NCBI GenBank assembly: GCA_027531445.1
Contig: JAPZRK010000078.1
Location: 1 to 60,375, forward strand
Length of the DNA stretch: 60,375 nt
From: Leptospira sp.
Lineage (GTDB): Bacteria > Spirochaetota > Leptospiria > Leptospirales > Leptospiraceae
Direction: 5' to 3'
In this document: piece after piece, positions 17,255-26,594 of the stretch
How positions within the stretch are numbered: the first letter of the stretch is position 1
How the letters are laid out: every line of letters begins with the position of its first letter
Made by a program: the position numbers and the translations under genes
The notes under the pieces: generated by a model
Database searches by the model: none
What the model was told of the DNA's origin: nothing
What the model saw: the letters and a program-made list of their open reading frames with translations, nothing else

Positions 17255-18633
17255 AAGGTCTACCGATCGTTACCATTGTCGGAAGACAAAATGTGGGAAA
17301 GTCTACATTATTCAATGCACTACTTCGTGCACAAAGTGCAATCACTGAAAATACACCGGGCGTTACACGAGATGTCTTACAAAAATTAGTAGAAAGAAGC
17401 GAATTTAAATCTTCATTTTATTTATGTGATACGCCAGGTCTTGATATAGAAAATCTAGACGAGATCAACACGGAAATCATCGAGATTGCATTTGAGCATT
17501 TGAGAAGATCGGATCTCATCATTCATGTGATGGACCATAAAGACCTGAGACCTTATGATCACAAACTTGTTTCTCTTCTCAAAAAAGATGAGGTATTGAA
17601 AGACATTCCCGTACTTTCTGTAGTCAATAAAGTTGATACCGAGTTAGACGAATATGATCTGGAGCCATTTTATAAATTAGGACTCAATGAAATCGTTCCT
17701 ATCGCCGCCGCCGGAAGGCGAAACTTTGCCCTGCTATATGATAAGATTAACTTTCTTTTACCCAATACAAACAAGACAGTAGACAGCCCTTATTGTAGGA
17801 TTGCGATTATCGGTAAGCCTAATTCTGGTAAGTCGAGTTTATTAAATACTTTTCTTGGATACAAACGTGCTGTTGTGAGTGAGGTGCCGGGAACCACTCG
17901 AGATTCTGTACACAGCCAGTTTATGTTTCAGGAAAAAAAGATCGAAATCATAGATACCGCTGGGATTCGTCGCAAATCCAAAGCTGGTGAAAGTTTAGAG
18001 TTTTACTCTTACAAACGGACACTGTTTGCTTTGGGTGAGGCAGATGTTGTGATTCTTCTGATTGATGCGGTCAAAGGTCTGGGTGAGTTTGATAAAAAGA
18101 TTTTTGGTGAGATCCAAGAACTTGGAAAACCCATGATACTTGCGGTAAACAAATGGGACGCCATAGGAGACAAGGAAACCAACTCCTGGAAGGCGTACAA
18201 GGAAAAGTTGGAATCACGTCTGCCCATCCTCAAAGAACGTCCGATTACCTCCTTATCTGCAACTCAGAAACTGCGCACTTTCAAACTCCTGGAAATGGCC
18301 ATTGAATTGTTTGAAAAATCACAAAAAAAGCTCACAACCAGGGCATTAAATGACTGGCTAAGCAATTGGTCAGGAAAAAATAGGGTTCAGAAGGCTTCCA
18401 ACCGACCTCCGAAGGTATTTTATGCCACGCAGGTCTCACAGATTCCTTTTAAATTGCTGTTTTTTGTGAATGATTCTAAACTCTTTCCGTCGAATATATT
18501 AGCTTTCTTCCGAAAGAGTTTAGTAAGTGAGTTTGGGCTCGAGGGTTTAAGCCTTGAGATCGAACTCCGTAATCGTAACGAATCAAAGGAAAAGGAGGGT
18601 CGAGATGATACTTCTCCCCGCAATCCTCGCTAG
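17251..18633 (+). CDS. der: Ribosome biogenesis GTPase Der (EngA)
   Basis: A double-GTPase needed for 50S subunit maturation. There are two G domains: the first P-loop is GRQNVGKST (11-19) with DTPG and NKVD, the second is GKPNSGKSS (about 190-198) with DTAG and NKWD. A C-terminal KH-like domain follows (NRPPKVFYATQVSQIPFKLLFFVND). The 460-residue length is normal. The ATG overlaps the smpB stop by 4 nt, and the 3' end overlaps plsY by 29 nt. Confidence 0.96.
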   Translation: MKGLPIVTIVGRQNVGKSTLFNALLRAQSAITENTPGVTRDVLQKLVERSEFKSSFYLCDTPGLDIENLDEINTEIIEIAFEHLRRSDLIIHVMDHKDLRPYDHKLVSLLKKDEVLKDIPVLSVVNKVDTELDEYDLEPFYKLGLNEIVPIAAAGRRNFALLYDKINFLLPNTNKTVDSPYCRIAIIGKPNSGKSSLLNTFLGYKRAVVSEVPGTTRDSVHSQFMFQEKKIEIIDTAGIRRKSKAGESLEFYSYKRTLFALGEADVVILLIDAVKGLGEFDKKIFGEIQELGKPMILAVNKWDAIGDKETNSWKAYKEKLESRLPILKERPITSLSATQKLRTFKLLEMAIELFEKSQKKLTTRALNDWLSNWSGKNRVQKASNRPPKVFYATQVSQIPFKLLFFVNDSKLFPSNILAFFRKSLVSEFGLEGLSLEIELRNRNESKEKEGRDDTSPRNPR

Positions 18634-19231
18634 CTATTTGATCGGTGGAATACCGATCGGATTTCTCATCGCCAAAAAAATCAAGGGAATCGACCTCAGG
18701 GAACATGGTAGCAAAAATATAGGCGCAACCAACGTAGGTCGCGTCATTGGTTGGAAGTATGGCGTGTTCGTCTTACTCCTAGACGCTCTGAAAGGTGCCA
18801 TCCCAGTGGTTTGTTCAAGTTATCTCGCCTCTCCGTATTCGCTTACCACAACTCAAATACTACTCGGCTCCATGGCCATTCTTGGACATACATATACACC
18901 ATTTTTGTCCTTTAAAGGTGGAAAAGGAGTTGCAACTGCACTTGGAGTTTATCTAACGCTTGTTCCATTTGTTACACTCTGTGCGGTTATTATCTTCTTT
19001 GTTGTCTATAAATTCAGTGGATTTGTTTCACTTGGCTCCATTTTTGCGACCTTATCTATGCCACTGTGGTATCTTGGACATGTAAAATTTTTACCAGGCT
19101 CGGAATACTCACCCATTGTATTTTCAGTTCTCATTGCCACTTTCTTTCTTATCACTTTTACACACCGTGAAAATATATTACGGATGATAAAGGGAAAAGA
19201 ATTGAGGGCAGTTCCAGATGCAAATCGATAG
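18605..19231 (+). CDS. plsY: Acyl-phosphate:glycerol-3-phosphate acyltransferase
   Basis: A membrane enzyme that acylates glycerol-3-phosphate at position 1 using acyl-phosphate, the first step in phospholipid synthesis. Motifs: YLIGGIPIGFLIAK, GSKNIGATNVGR, the substrate loop FKGGKGVAT, and THRENILR near the C terminus, with five to six membrane helices. I start it at the ATG 18605 because an AAGGAGG sits directly upstream and the first helix begins there. That gives 208 residues and a 29-nt overlap with der. The frame is open further upstream. Confidence 0.95.
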   Translation: MILLPAILASYLIGGIPIGFLIAKKIKGIDLREHGSKNIGATNVGRVIGWKYGVFVLLLDALKGAIPVVCSSYLASPYSLTTTQILLGSMAILGHTYTPFLSFKGGKGVATALGVYLTLVPFVTLCAVIIFFVVYKFSGFVSLGSIFATLSMPLWYLGHVKFLPGSEYSPIVFSVLIATFFLITFTHRENILRMIKGKELRAVPDANR

Positions 19232-19847
19232 AGAATCGTCTTTATCTCACAAAGAAAAACTATTTTTAATCACAAAGTTTGCGGAAGAACACCCGGAAGC
19301 TGAGATACAAGATTTTTACAAATGGTTGTATTTCGGGGAGTTCGGAGTTGAAGAATACAACACTCTCCTTATGGGAAATAAACAGTTTCCTGAACTACAT
19401 GTCATTCTCTCCGAAATCAAAAAAGAAGCAATCATTGACCACAGCCAAACTCCTTTATGGGAACCGATGGGAGTGTCCGCAAGATTTGTAAAAGTATATG
19501 TCACTCCATTTTATCTAAAAGATTGTCCCATCAAACGACTTGTTAACTTGATCGAACGTTCTCCTGCTTTTCGAGGTGTAAGAATGACATTTAAGTTAGA
19601 TTGGAATACACTAAAAGAAGTAGTAATGGAGCTTAGACAAGATTTGAGTAGAAGGGAGTTTATCAATTTTGAAGACAAGATTAACTTTCATCAATTGCCT
19701 GAACTGAGTCATTCAGAAGGATTTGCTGCAAAAAATCCTTACTTTTACAGAGTGGTTTCGCAAAAACTATTCTTTGATTATTTTCCCGAATATGAAGACA
19801 ATTCTGTATTTCATCCCTTTGCTAAAAATGACTCATTGATCGGATAG
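19218..19847 (+). CDS. Hypothetical protein
   Basis: I do not recognise this 209-residue cytoplasmic protein. It has no signal peptide or membrane segment, is rich in charged and aromatic residues, and looks helical (SLSHKEKLFLITKFAEEHP, LKEVVMELRQDLSRREFINF). It overlaps plsY by 14 nt, so it is expressed with smpB-der-plsY. Its 3' end overlaps the convergent Maf-type gene by 37 nt. A YxxFxEFG-like segment (KWLYFGEFGVEEYNTLLMG) may be a family marker. Function unassigned. Confidence 0.75.
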   Translation: MQIDRESSLSHKEKLFLITKFAEEHPEAEIQDFYKWLYFGEFGVEEYNTLLMGNKQFPELHVILSEIKKEAIIDHSQTPLWEPMGVSARFVKVYVTPFYLKDCPIKRLVNLIERSPAFRGVRMTFKLDWNTLKEVVMELRQDLSRREFINFEDKINFHQLPELSHSEGFAAKNPYFYRVVSQKLFFDYFPEYEDNSVFHPFAKNDSLIG

Positions 19848-21661
19848 ATACTGCGTTTTAGATAATGAATTTCTTTCTTTAGAGATTGAGTCAGGATATT
19901 GTTCTTTCTTTGGATCGTGAGATCTTTATGTCTTAGAAGATATATTTCAGTCTTTCTAACCATTCGCCTTAGATATGTTTGATTTTTAAGCCATGACCAA
20001 AGGGGTGTTGACTGTAAATCAACTGTCTCTAAATCAAGTTGTTCCCATTCTTTCATTCCTTCTTCCACAAACTTAAGATCATTCTTCACTTCAGAATGCA
20101 ATGCCTTTGCTTTACGTGACCAAATTTCAGAAGGAGGGTTGACTTTTTTGAGATCTTTCCATGGCTTAAATTGATGCCAAGGGAAGGAATGATCAGGTTT
20201 AGCTAAAAGGCTTTCGATGCCCAATTTGGGTTCGAGATTTTCAAATCCTTCTATCTTAGCTCCCTCTTCATTTAAATTGATAAGTCGCATTTCAACGGTT
20301 CGTGCCGATTCTTCAAACCAATGTCTGTAAAGTTCTAATACATAATCGGTAAGCACAGTTTTTCCATTTACTGATGGGACATCTTTTGTTTCTCTTTTCC
20401 GAATGATTACTTCATTGATTCTTTCCAAGCTTTGTTTTCTAGAAACCATCGTAAGCCATTTTTCGTTATGATGTGTGCCAGTAGAATGAATCTCTCTTCC
20501 CGAATAGGCGAGATCTTGACCGACAAAGTATATCTCTGCGAAACCCATATAACGCAACATATCAAAGGCTGTTGTTGCTACACTTCCCCCTGACTGAATA
20601 TCGCCGACATCATCAAATACTGAAGGGGCAAGTTCACCGCCAGCGGTTACTTCTCGGACAAGAGAACCTTCTGCATCGACCTGGAACTTTGCTGTAACAG
20701 AATGGATCACAGATTGGAACATGGGTTCACGGAGAAGGGTAGGGGAACTTACAAGATCGGCAAAAAGCGGAATTGATTTTAGATTTTCACCCATAAAGTG
20801 GAAAAAGGAATTGGTTTGTGCATCGAGTGTTACAACTCCATCCGGCGTGATACCTTCTTTGAGTAAAACTTTTAGAGATGTATCACAAGAAAGTATGAAC
20901 ACTTTATTTCGAATTTCTTTTATATAAGGCAGATTTTTCCGAAGACTAGGTCCAGCAGACACAAGTAAGGCGGAAAAACCGACTAACTTATCTTTCAAAT
21001 CTGAAATTTGATACCGAGCCGGTGGAGTCTTTGCTACCTGCAAAAGATTCCAAATGGAGTTTTTAACCCACAATCTTTCAAATTCAAATTTAGTGAGTAG
21101 ATCACTCATCTTTGCTGAAAATACGGATTGGATTCGTGCTTCTGCTTCGGTAAAAAAAGAAGAACGTGCTATATCGCTTGGATTGCGAATGACTTTCAAT
21201 CCACTCACTCTGTCGATGGGGAGCGCTTCTAAATAATTCAAACCCATTCCAAAAAATGGTTCCCCCGAAAAGATATGTCTGCCTGCGACTTCTAAAACAT
21301 CCTTTAAACCTTTTTCCCATAATAGTGAAACAAGTGTTGGATCGTCACCTAGCATCACAAATACCTGTCCTGGTTTGATCAATGCGTTGATGCGAGTGAA
21401 AATATGTGGGTTGCCAAGACCGATGAGTATAATCACATCAGTATCCTTAATGTTATGTGATTCGAGTAGTCGTTCTGCTTGTTTGTCAGGAGCTACTTTT
21501 GAGGCAAGGGCTTCTCCATTATATGAGACATAATACTCTCCAGGTCCTCGCGCAGAAATTATGTCCCATTGTGATTGTGTTTCCCAAATTTTGAAATAAT
21601 TTCGTAAGTATGGTTTCCGTTCAAAAATTTTACTGGAAATGGTATCGTTAATTTGGGACAT
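19811..21661 (-). CDS. Maf-family motility-associated glycosyltransferase-like protein (DUF115)
   Basis: A 616-residue cytoplasmic protein of the DUF115/6-hydroxymethylpterin pyrophosphokinase MptE-like family, which in other bacteria attaches nonulosonic acid sugars to flagellin. The family core is around residues 220-380: LLVSAGPSLRKNLPYIKEI, FILSCDTSLKVLLKEGITPD, VVTLDAQ, then SGGSVATTAFDMLRYMGF and FVGQDLAYSGREIHSTG. Endoflagellar glycosylation would be the expected role in a spirochaete, but no flagellin genes are adjacent. It diverges from smc across a 73-bp gap and converges on the hypothetical protein. A glycosyltransferase role is family inference. Confidence 0.83.
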   Translation of the reverse strand: MSQINDTISSKIFERKPYLRNYFKIWETQSQWDIISARGPGEYYVSYNGEALASKVAPDKQAERLLESHNIKDTDVIILIGLGNPHIFTRINALIKPGQVFVMLGDDPTLVSLLWEKGLKDVLEVAGRHIFSGEPFFGMGLNYLEALPIDRVSGLKVIRNPSDIARSSFFTEAEARIQSVFSAKMSDLLTKFEFERLWVKNSIWNLLQVAKTPPARYQISDLKDKLVGFSALLVSAGPSLRKNLPYIKEIRNKVFILSCDTSLKVLLKEGITPDGVVTLDAQTNSFFHFMGENLKSIPLFADLVSSPTLLREPMFQSVIHSVTAKFQVDAEGSLVREVTAGGELAPSVFDDVGDIQSGGSVATTAFDMLRYMGFAEIYFVGQDLAYSGREIHSTGTHHNEKWLTMVSRKQSLERINEVIIRKRETKDVPSVNGKTVLTDYVLELYRHWFEESARTVEMRLINLNEEGAKIEGFENLEPKLGIESLLAKPDHSFPWHQFKPWKDLKKVNPPSEIWSRKAKALHSEVKNDLKFVEEGMKEWEQLDLETVDLQSTPLWSWLKNQTYLRRMVRKTEIYLLRHKDLTIQRKNNILTQSLKKEIHYLKRSIYPINESFLAKG

Positions 21662-21734
21662 AATACTATCTAAAGTTTATTCTTATGTCTCCCAGTGTTG
21701 TCAACAGGAAACAAAAGGAAAGAACAAGTTAAAT

Positions 21735-24512
21735 ATGCACCTAAAAAGCCTAAATATTGTTGGATTCAAGACCTTCGCAGACGAAACAGAGATCGCATTT
21801 GACCCGGGGTTTACAGCCGTCGTTGGTCCAAATGGTTGCGGTAAATCAAATATTGTCGACTCCGTAAAATGGGTTTTTGGCGAAAAAAGTGCCAAAGGAC
21901 TTCGCGGTGAAAAAATGGATGATGTTATCTTCCATGGAACAGAGAACAGACGAGCCGCCGGTTTTTCTGAGGTATCCATTCTTTTCGACAATGAAGACCA
22001 TTATTTTAACATAGACTATCCTTCCGTTAAGATCACACGTAGACTCTATCCCGATGGAGAAAACGAATACTACCTAAATGATGTACGATCTGCACGCAAA
22101 GATGTGGAAAAGACCCTACTTGATACAGGTATAGGTAAATCTAGTTATTCCATTCTAGAACAAGGCCGTGTAGATCAGATTTTAAATTCTAAACCTGAAG
22201 AGAGAAGGGCAATTTTTGAAGAAGCGGCAGGTGTTTCTCGCTTCAAATTGGATCGCAAAGATGCAATGAAAAAGTTGGAAGACACAAACCAAAACCTTCT
22301 GCGTATACAAGATATCATGAACTCCATGCTAAAAGAAATGGAAATCAAAGAAAAACAATCGGAAAAGGCTGAGACTTATTTTAAGTTAAAAGCTGATTTG
22401 GATGAGTCAGATAAAAATCTACGATATCTAAAACTTTCTGATTACAAAAAGCGAATGAAAAAGTCGGATGAGGACCTCCAAGATATCCGCGACAAAAATA
22501 AAAATCTGCTTTCCATGATCCAGGTTGAAACAGGTCAAATTTCCGAAAAAGAGAAGGAAAAAGAGGCCAAAGAAAAGGAAATTGCAGACATCGACAAAAA
22601 GCTTTTTGATCACTTAAGCCGAACCCAAATCCAAAAAGAAAAAATATCGAAAAACAAAACATTTATCGCTGAATATGATGTCCGCCTGAACGAGATCAAC
22701 GCACTACTGGAAGAAGAAAATCTCGCGACCATTCGATTAGAACACGACCGCAAAAAAATCGATGCAGAAGAAGAACACCAAAAAGAATTACAATCTATGT
22801 TGGCAGTCGAGATTCAAAAGCTAATCGATACAAAGCATGGCATCGAACAACAGATCAAACAAGAAGAGTATCAAATCCAACAAAAAGAAACTCGAATCGT
22901 TGAAAATGAAAAACGACATATTCTTTTACGTGAGTCGCAAAAACAGATCATACAAGAATTGATTCAAGAGCTGGAAAACAAAAAGAAAGAATCCCAAGGG
23001 AGTGAAGAGAGAAGAAATGAAGATAAAAATTTTCTCCTTTCTCATTTGGACAAATTCCAGACACACCTCGAATCGTCTCTTATTCATCTCCAAAGCCTCA
23101 GACATGCCGATGCCGTGGCAGAGCTATCAGGGATTGACATTCCGGGCTATCGAACAGAACTCTTGGGATTTTTGCAAAGAGAAGATAGTTTTCGAGACTT
23201 ACTCTTTGATAAAGATGGCGTTCTCTCCAAAAAGGAAGTGGTCGATCAAGATATTGAAGATCTTTTACTCGATAATGAAAACCTAACGAGAAATATTCGT
23301 GAAAGTCAAGCATTGATCGTTTCCCTACGAAACCAGTTGGATGAAACCAAAAATGGTATCGTAGATCTTGAGAAACGTATGTTGGAAACCCAAAGCAAGA
23401 TTGAAAACTATCTGCGTCAAAAAATGGACTTGGAAGAGAGACAAGACGAGATCCAAAAAAGGATCAGTCTCACGAAAGACCAAGAATCGGGAATTCGTGA
23501 AAAACGCGACCATTTAGAAAAAGAAGTTACTACATTGGAGAAAGAGATTGAAGACTCTTATCAAGAATTTCTTTCGATGAGTAAAATTCTAGAATCCGAA
23601 AAGGAAACCTTACATGGGTTACTTGAGGAGATCCAAGGTCTCAAAAATAACATTTCAAAAAACCAAGAAGTATTCCAAACTCTTCTCCCACTCCTTTCTG
23701 AAAAAGAGAGACTTTCATCTGGCCTAAAAGTTCAAATCGATTCTCTTGTAGAAGAATTATACAATGATTATTCGATTACTGACACAGAACTAGAAGTAGA
23801 AAAACGAGAATTGGAACTGGATCAAAAAGCCGAAGAACGTAAATTACGATATTCAAAATCTGAAATCCAAATGCTCGGATCTATCAATCCGCTTGCAATT
23901 GAAGAATACCGTAACGTCAAAGAAATCTACGAACACAATCTCAAACAAAAATCTGACATTGAAAGTTCAAAGAAAGATATTGAAGAAGTTCTGAAGCGGA
24001 TCAATGAAGAGTCTGAAAAATTATTCCAAGAGACCTTTGAAAAAATCAAAGCAAACTTTCAGGAGACTTTTTCTACGCTTTTCAATGGTGGGCGTGCGAC
24101 ATTGGAGCTGACAGAAAAAGAGGACTCCTTGAATTCAGGTGTGGAAATCATGGCAGAGCCACCAGGAAAACATGTACAAAACTTACGGCTACTTTCCGGC
24201 GGTGAGAAGTCCCTTACGGCTATCGCACTTCTCTTTGCAATTTATATGGTCAAACCGAGTCCCTTCTGTTTCTTGGATGAGATCGACGCGGCACTAGACG
24301 AAGCAAACAAGCTACGGTTTTGCCAGATTCTAGACAGATTTAAAGACAAAACGCAGTTTATCGTAGTGTCGCATGCACAGTCTACGATTTCGCGGGCGAA
24401 TGCGATCTTTGGCGTAACGAACGAAGAACCAGGAATTTCGAAGATAGTCTCACTTCGTCTGGACGAAGCAAGATCCTTTACAAAACAACTGCCAAAAACG
24501 GGAACTGAGTAA
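21735..24512 (+). CDS. smc: SMC-type chromosome partition ATPase, short form lacking a recognisable hinge
   Basis: The head halves are canonical: N-terminal FKTFADETEIAFDPG and Walker A GPNGCGKSN, then Q-loop sequence near EQGRVDQILNSKPEERR; C-terminal signature LLSGGEKSLTAIALLFAI and Walker B FCFLDEIDAALDEAN with SHAQ. Long coiled coils join them (about 165-435 and 500-780). At 925 residues (ATG 21735) it is about 250 shorter than typical bacterial SMC. The region where the hinge should be (about 440-505) has no GxxGxVxDL-type hinge sequence. An upstream in-frame start at 21639 would overlap the divergent gene and add 32 unconserved residues. No scpA or scpB is adjacent. Confidence 0.9.
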   Translation: MHLKSLNIVGFKTFADETEIAFDPGFTAVVGPNGCGKSNIVDSVKWVFGEKSAKGLRGEKMDDVIFHGTENRRAAGFSEVSILFDNEDHYFNIDYPSVKITRRLYPDGENEYYLNDVRSARKDVEKTLLDTGIGKSSYSILEQGRVDQILNSKPEERRAIFEEAAGVSRFKLDRKDAMKKLEDTNQNLLRIQDIMNSMLKEMEIKEKQSEKAETYFKLKADLDESDKNLRYLKLSDYKKRMKKSDEDLQDIRDKNKNLLSMIQVETGQISEKEKEKEAKEKEIADIDKKLFDHLSRTQIQKEKISKNKTFIAEYDVRLNEINALLEEENLATIRLEHDRKKIDAEEEHQKELQSMLAVEIQKLIDTKHGIEQQIKQEEYQIQQKETRIVENEKRHILLRESQKQIIQELIQELENKKKESQGSEERRNEDKNFLLSHLDKFQTHLESSLIHLQSLRHADAVAELSGIDIPGYRTELLGFLQREDSFRDLLFDKDGVLSKKEVVDQDIEDLLLDNENLTRNIRESQALIVSLRNQLDETKNGIVDLEKRMLETQSKIENYLRQKMDLEERQDEIQKRISLTKDQESGIREKRDHLEKEVTTLEKEIEDSYQEFLSMSKILESEKETLHGLLEEIQGLKNNISKNQEVFQTLLPLLSEKERLSSGLKVQIDSLVEELYNDYSITDTELEVEKRELELDQKAEERKLRYSKSEIQMLGSINPLAIEEYRNVKEIYEHNLKQKSDIESSKKDIEEVLKRINEESEKLFQETFEKIKANFQETFSTLFNGGRATLELTEKEDSLNSGVEIMAEPPGKHVQNLRLLSGGEKSLTAIALLFAIYMVKPSPFCFLDEIDAALDEANKLRFCQILDRFKDKTQFIVVSHAQSTISRANAIFGVTNEEPGISKIVSLRLDEARSFTKQLPKTGTE

Positions 24513-24517
24513 GAAGG

Positions 24518-24546
24518 TGAAGTCTACTCGCCTTGAGTAGACTTCA
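24518..24546. terminator. Perfect stem-loop between smc and the convergent Cys-rich gene
   Basis: AAGTCTACTC (24520-24529) and GAGTAGACTT (24535-24544) pair perfectly with a 5-nt loop, and the stem extends to about 12 bp with the flanking TG and CA. It sits 5 nt after the smc stop and 15 nt from the end of the convergent gene. It suits a bidirectional terminator, although neither side has a long U-tract. Confidence 0.6.
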
Positions 24547-24561
24547 TTACGAGATTTTGTG

Positions 24562-24849
24562 CTACTTGGCCTGCATCTCTTTGATGATACAAGAACTGAA
24601 TGATTTGCAATTGTCCCCTTGGGATAAACATCCAGCGATCTTATTATAATACTTGGCACGGTTGCAATTGAAATCGCAGCCTTTACGAAGCATGTTCTTT
24701 TGTTCTTCTGTCGCATTTGGGTTCACGGCGAGAGTGCAGGAATAATACTTATCACAAGCTTCCTTACATTTTGGGAAATCAGCAGCAGAGATGCTATTTG
24801 TGAGTAGAAGGAGCAGTGCTCCAGAAAACATTAGGAATGTTTTTTTCAT
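24562..24849 (-). CDS. Small secreted cysteine-rich protein
   Basis: A 95-residue exported protein with a clean signal peptide (MKKTFLMFSGALLLLLTN, cleavage near SISA-A). The mature part of about 73 residues has seven cysteines in the order C-x3-C-x5-C, then C-x3-C, then two more (CLSQGDNC, then C in SSCIIKE). The spacing suggests a disulfide-held helical hairpin. Small Cys-rich secreted proteins of this style are common in leptospires, but the function is unknown. It is preceded by a good GAGAGGAAC ribosome site and lies next to the tRNA gene. Confidence 0.82.
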   Translation of the reverse strand: MKKTFLMFSGALLLLLTNSISAADFPKCKEACDKYYSCTLAVNPNATEEQKNMLRKGCDFNCNRAKYYNKIAGCLSQGDNCKSFSSCIIKEMQAK

Positions 24850-24868
24850 AATTTGTTCCTCTCGATCA

Positions 24869-24945
24869 TGGTAGCGAAGACGGGAGTCGAACCCGTGACC
24901 TCAGGGTTATGAATCCTGTGCTCTAACCATCTGAGCTACCTCGCC
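24869..24945 (-). tRNA. tRNA-Met (anticodon CAU), elongator type
   Basis: A 77-nt cloverleaf on the minus strand with encoded CCA. The acceptor 5' strand GGCGAGG pairs with CTTCGCT (G-U at 1-72), TA at 8-9, D-arm GCTC/GAGC, anticodon loop TTCATAA, and T-arm ACGGG/CCCGT with loop TTCGACT. The D and T arms and the paired position 1-72 fit elongator methionine tRNA. Initiator tRNA would have a 1-72 mismatch and three G-C pairs under the anticodon. One A-C mismatch closes the anticodon stem. An Ile(k2C) identity is less likely but cannot be excluded by eye. Confidence 0.93.
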
Positions 24946-25031
24946 CTATACCTTAGATCGTTTGGTAAGGCTAAATCTTTAACCTTATTGGACATTTTTT
25001 ATGGGGGAATACGTGGGTAAAGGAAAATTAT

Positions 25032-25063
25032 AAAAAAACCCCCACATTTGACTGTGAGGGTTT
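25032..25063 (-). terminator. Rho-independent terminator of glnA
   Basis: Read on the minus strand, AAACCCTCACA and TGTGGGGGTTT form an 11-bp stem with one mismatch and a 6-nt loop, followed by a run of T residues (TTTTTTTATAATTTT). It begins 14 nt after the glnA stop codon. This is the clearest intrinsic terminator in the window. Confidence 0.85.
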
Positions 25064-25076
25064 GTTTTGCCAATTC

Positions 25077-26537
25077 TTAGCAGGAATATGTTGAGATAAA
25101 CTCGTATGGGTGAGGGCGACCTTCCCATGGCCAGATTTCTGTTTCAAACTTGTAGTGTTGGTAAGTTTGAATGAATGTTTCTGTCATTACATTTCCATTT
25201 TTGAATACTTCTTTGTTTGCGAGCATTTCTTCCATCGCCTCACGAAGAGTATGTGGCATTTGACGGATTCCTTTTTCGCGGATCTCATCTAGAGAAAGCT
25301 CAAAAAGATCTTCCTCGCGTGGAGGACCTGGATCTACCTTTTCTTTTAGACCTGCAAGACCTGCCATAAGAAGGGCAGTGAATGCGAGATAAGGATTCGC
25401 TGTTGAATCTGGAAATCTAAACTCAGTTCGAATTGCTTTCTCACCGCTAACAAAAGGAATTCTGCAAGAAGCAGATCTGTTTTGTGCGGAATAAGTAAGA
25501 ATCGAAGGTGCTTCGAAACCAGGTATGAGTCGTTTGTAAGAATTTGTGGAAGCGTTTGTAAATGCGGCACAAGAGCGAGCATACTTCAATACACCACCAA
25601 CGAAATTCATTGCAAAATCAGAAAGTCCTTGGTATTTGTCTCCGGCAAATAAGTTTTTGCCACCTTTCCAAAGGGAAACATGCACGTGCATACCGTTACC
25701 GTTATCACCAAACAAAGGTTTAGGCATGAAAGTTGCAGTTTTTCCGTGTCGGTGAGAAATCATTTTTACAATGTATTTTAACTTTTGAACGTTATCTGCG
25801 GCTTCAATGAGTGTTCCAAATTTAACACCAATTTCACCTTGTGCCTGCGCTACTTCGTGGTGAACCACAAATGTTTCCATCCCGATTGATTCGAGAGTTT
25901 TTACGAATTCTGCTCTTAGGTCAACTTGTGAGTCAACAGGAGCGACTGGAAAGTATCCACCTTTTGTTCCTGGTCTGTGTCCAGAGTTGAAGTTGATTTT
26001 TCCTGTATTGCTGTTTCCTGGAATTTCAGAGTGAGTATTCCAAATACCTTCGTTTGAGTCCAACTCGTAATATTGGCAGTTGATTTCATCTCTTACTTTC
26101 AAACTATCAAAAACGAAAAATTCATTTTCTGGACCAAAGTATGCAACGTCTGCTGTCCCAGTTGTCTTCATATGCTCAAGTGCTTTTTTTGCAATAGAGC
26201 GCGGACATTTTTCATAGTATTGTTTTTTGTAAATATCCCAAACGTCACAAAACATAACTAATGTTTTATCAGCAGTAAATGGATCTAAAAATGAAGACCC
26301 GATATCTGGATGTAGTTGCATGTCTGATGCGTTGATTGGTTGCCAATGTGCAATGGAAGAGCCATCAAAAGGAATCCCTTTGAAAGTATCTTCATCTACT
26401 GAATTGACGTAATAAGAAACATGGTGCCATATTCCTTTAATATCTGTAAAACGGAAGTCGTAGAATAAAATTCCGTTCTTTTTAGCAAATTCAACCACTT
26501 CCTTTCCGGAAGTAAATTTTGGGGTTGCAAACTGCAT
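25077..26537 (-). CDS. glnA: Glutamine synthetase, type I
   Basis: Makes glutamine from glutamate, ammonia and ATP. The 486 residues carry GSI signatures: FDGSSIAHWQPINASDM, NEFFVFD, GNGMHVHVSLWKGGKNLF (ATP and ammonia site), and NRSASCRIPF with FRFPDSTANPYLAF. The loop that in adenylylated enzymes reads NLYDLPPEE is DLFELSLDE here, with Phe412 in place of the tyrosine, so control by GlnE adenylylation seems absent. AAGGAGAAAAAC precedes the ATG. A sigma54-type promoter lies upstream and a strong terminator downstream, so it is monocistronic and probably nitrogen regulated. Confidence 0.96.
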   Translation of the reverse strand: MQFATPKFTSGKEVVEFAKKNGILFYDFRFTDIKGIWHHVSYYVNSVDEDTFKGIPFDGSSIAHWQPINASDMQLHPDIGSSFLDPFTADKTLVMFCDVWDIYKKQYYEKCPRSIAKKALEHMKTTGTADVAYFGPENEFFVFDSLKVRDEINCQYYELDSNEGIWNTHSEIPGNSNTGKINFNSGHRPGTKGGYFPVAPVDSQVDLRAEFVKTLESIGMETFVVHHEVAQAQGEIGVKFGTLIEAADNVQKLKYIVKMISHRHGKTATFMPKPLFGDNGNGMHVHVSLWKGGKNLFAGDKYQGLSDFAMNFVGGVLKYARSCAAFTNASTNSYKRLIPGFEAPSILTYSAQNRSASCRIPFVSGEKAIRTEFRFPDSTANPYLAFTALLMAGLAGLKEKVDPGPPREEDLFELSLDEIREKGIRQMPHTLREAMEEMLANKEVFKNGNVMTETFIQTYQHYKFETEIWPWEGRPHPYEFISTYSC

Positions 26538-26594
26538 GTTTTTCTCCTTGGTTCAGAGCTGCGATTCTGATTCTAATCTGGTTGAATTCTACAT

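Noticed and set aside
21639..21734. Upstream start for smc giving 957 residues
   Set aside because: The added segment overlaps the start of the divergent Maf-type gene and does not resemble SMC N-termini.
24869..24945. Initiator tRNA for the CAU tRNA
   Set aside because: Position 1-72 is paired (G-U) and the anticodon stem lacks three consecutive G-C pairs, so the elongator form fits better.
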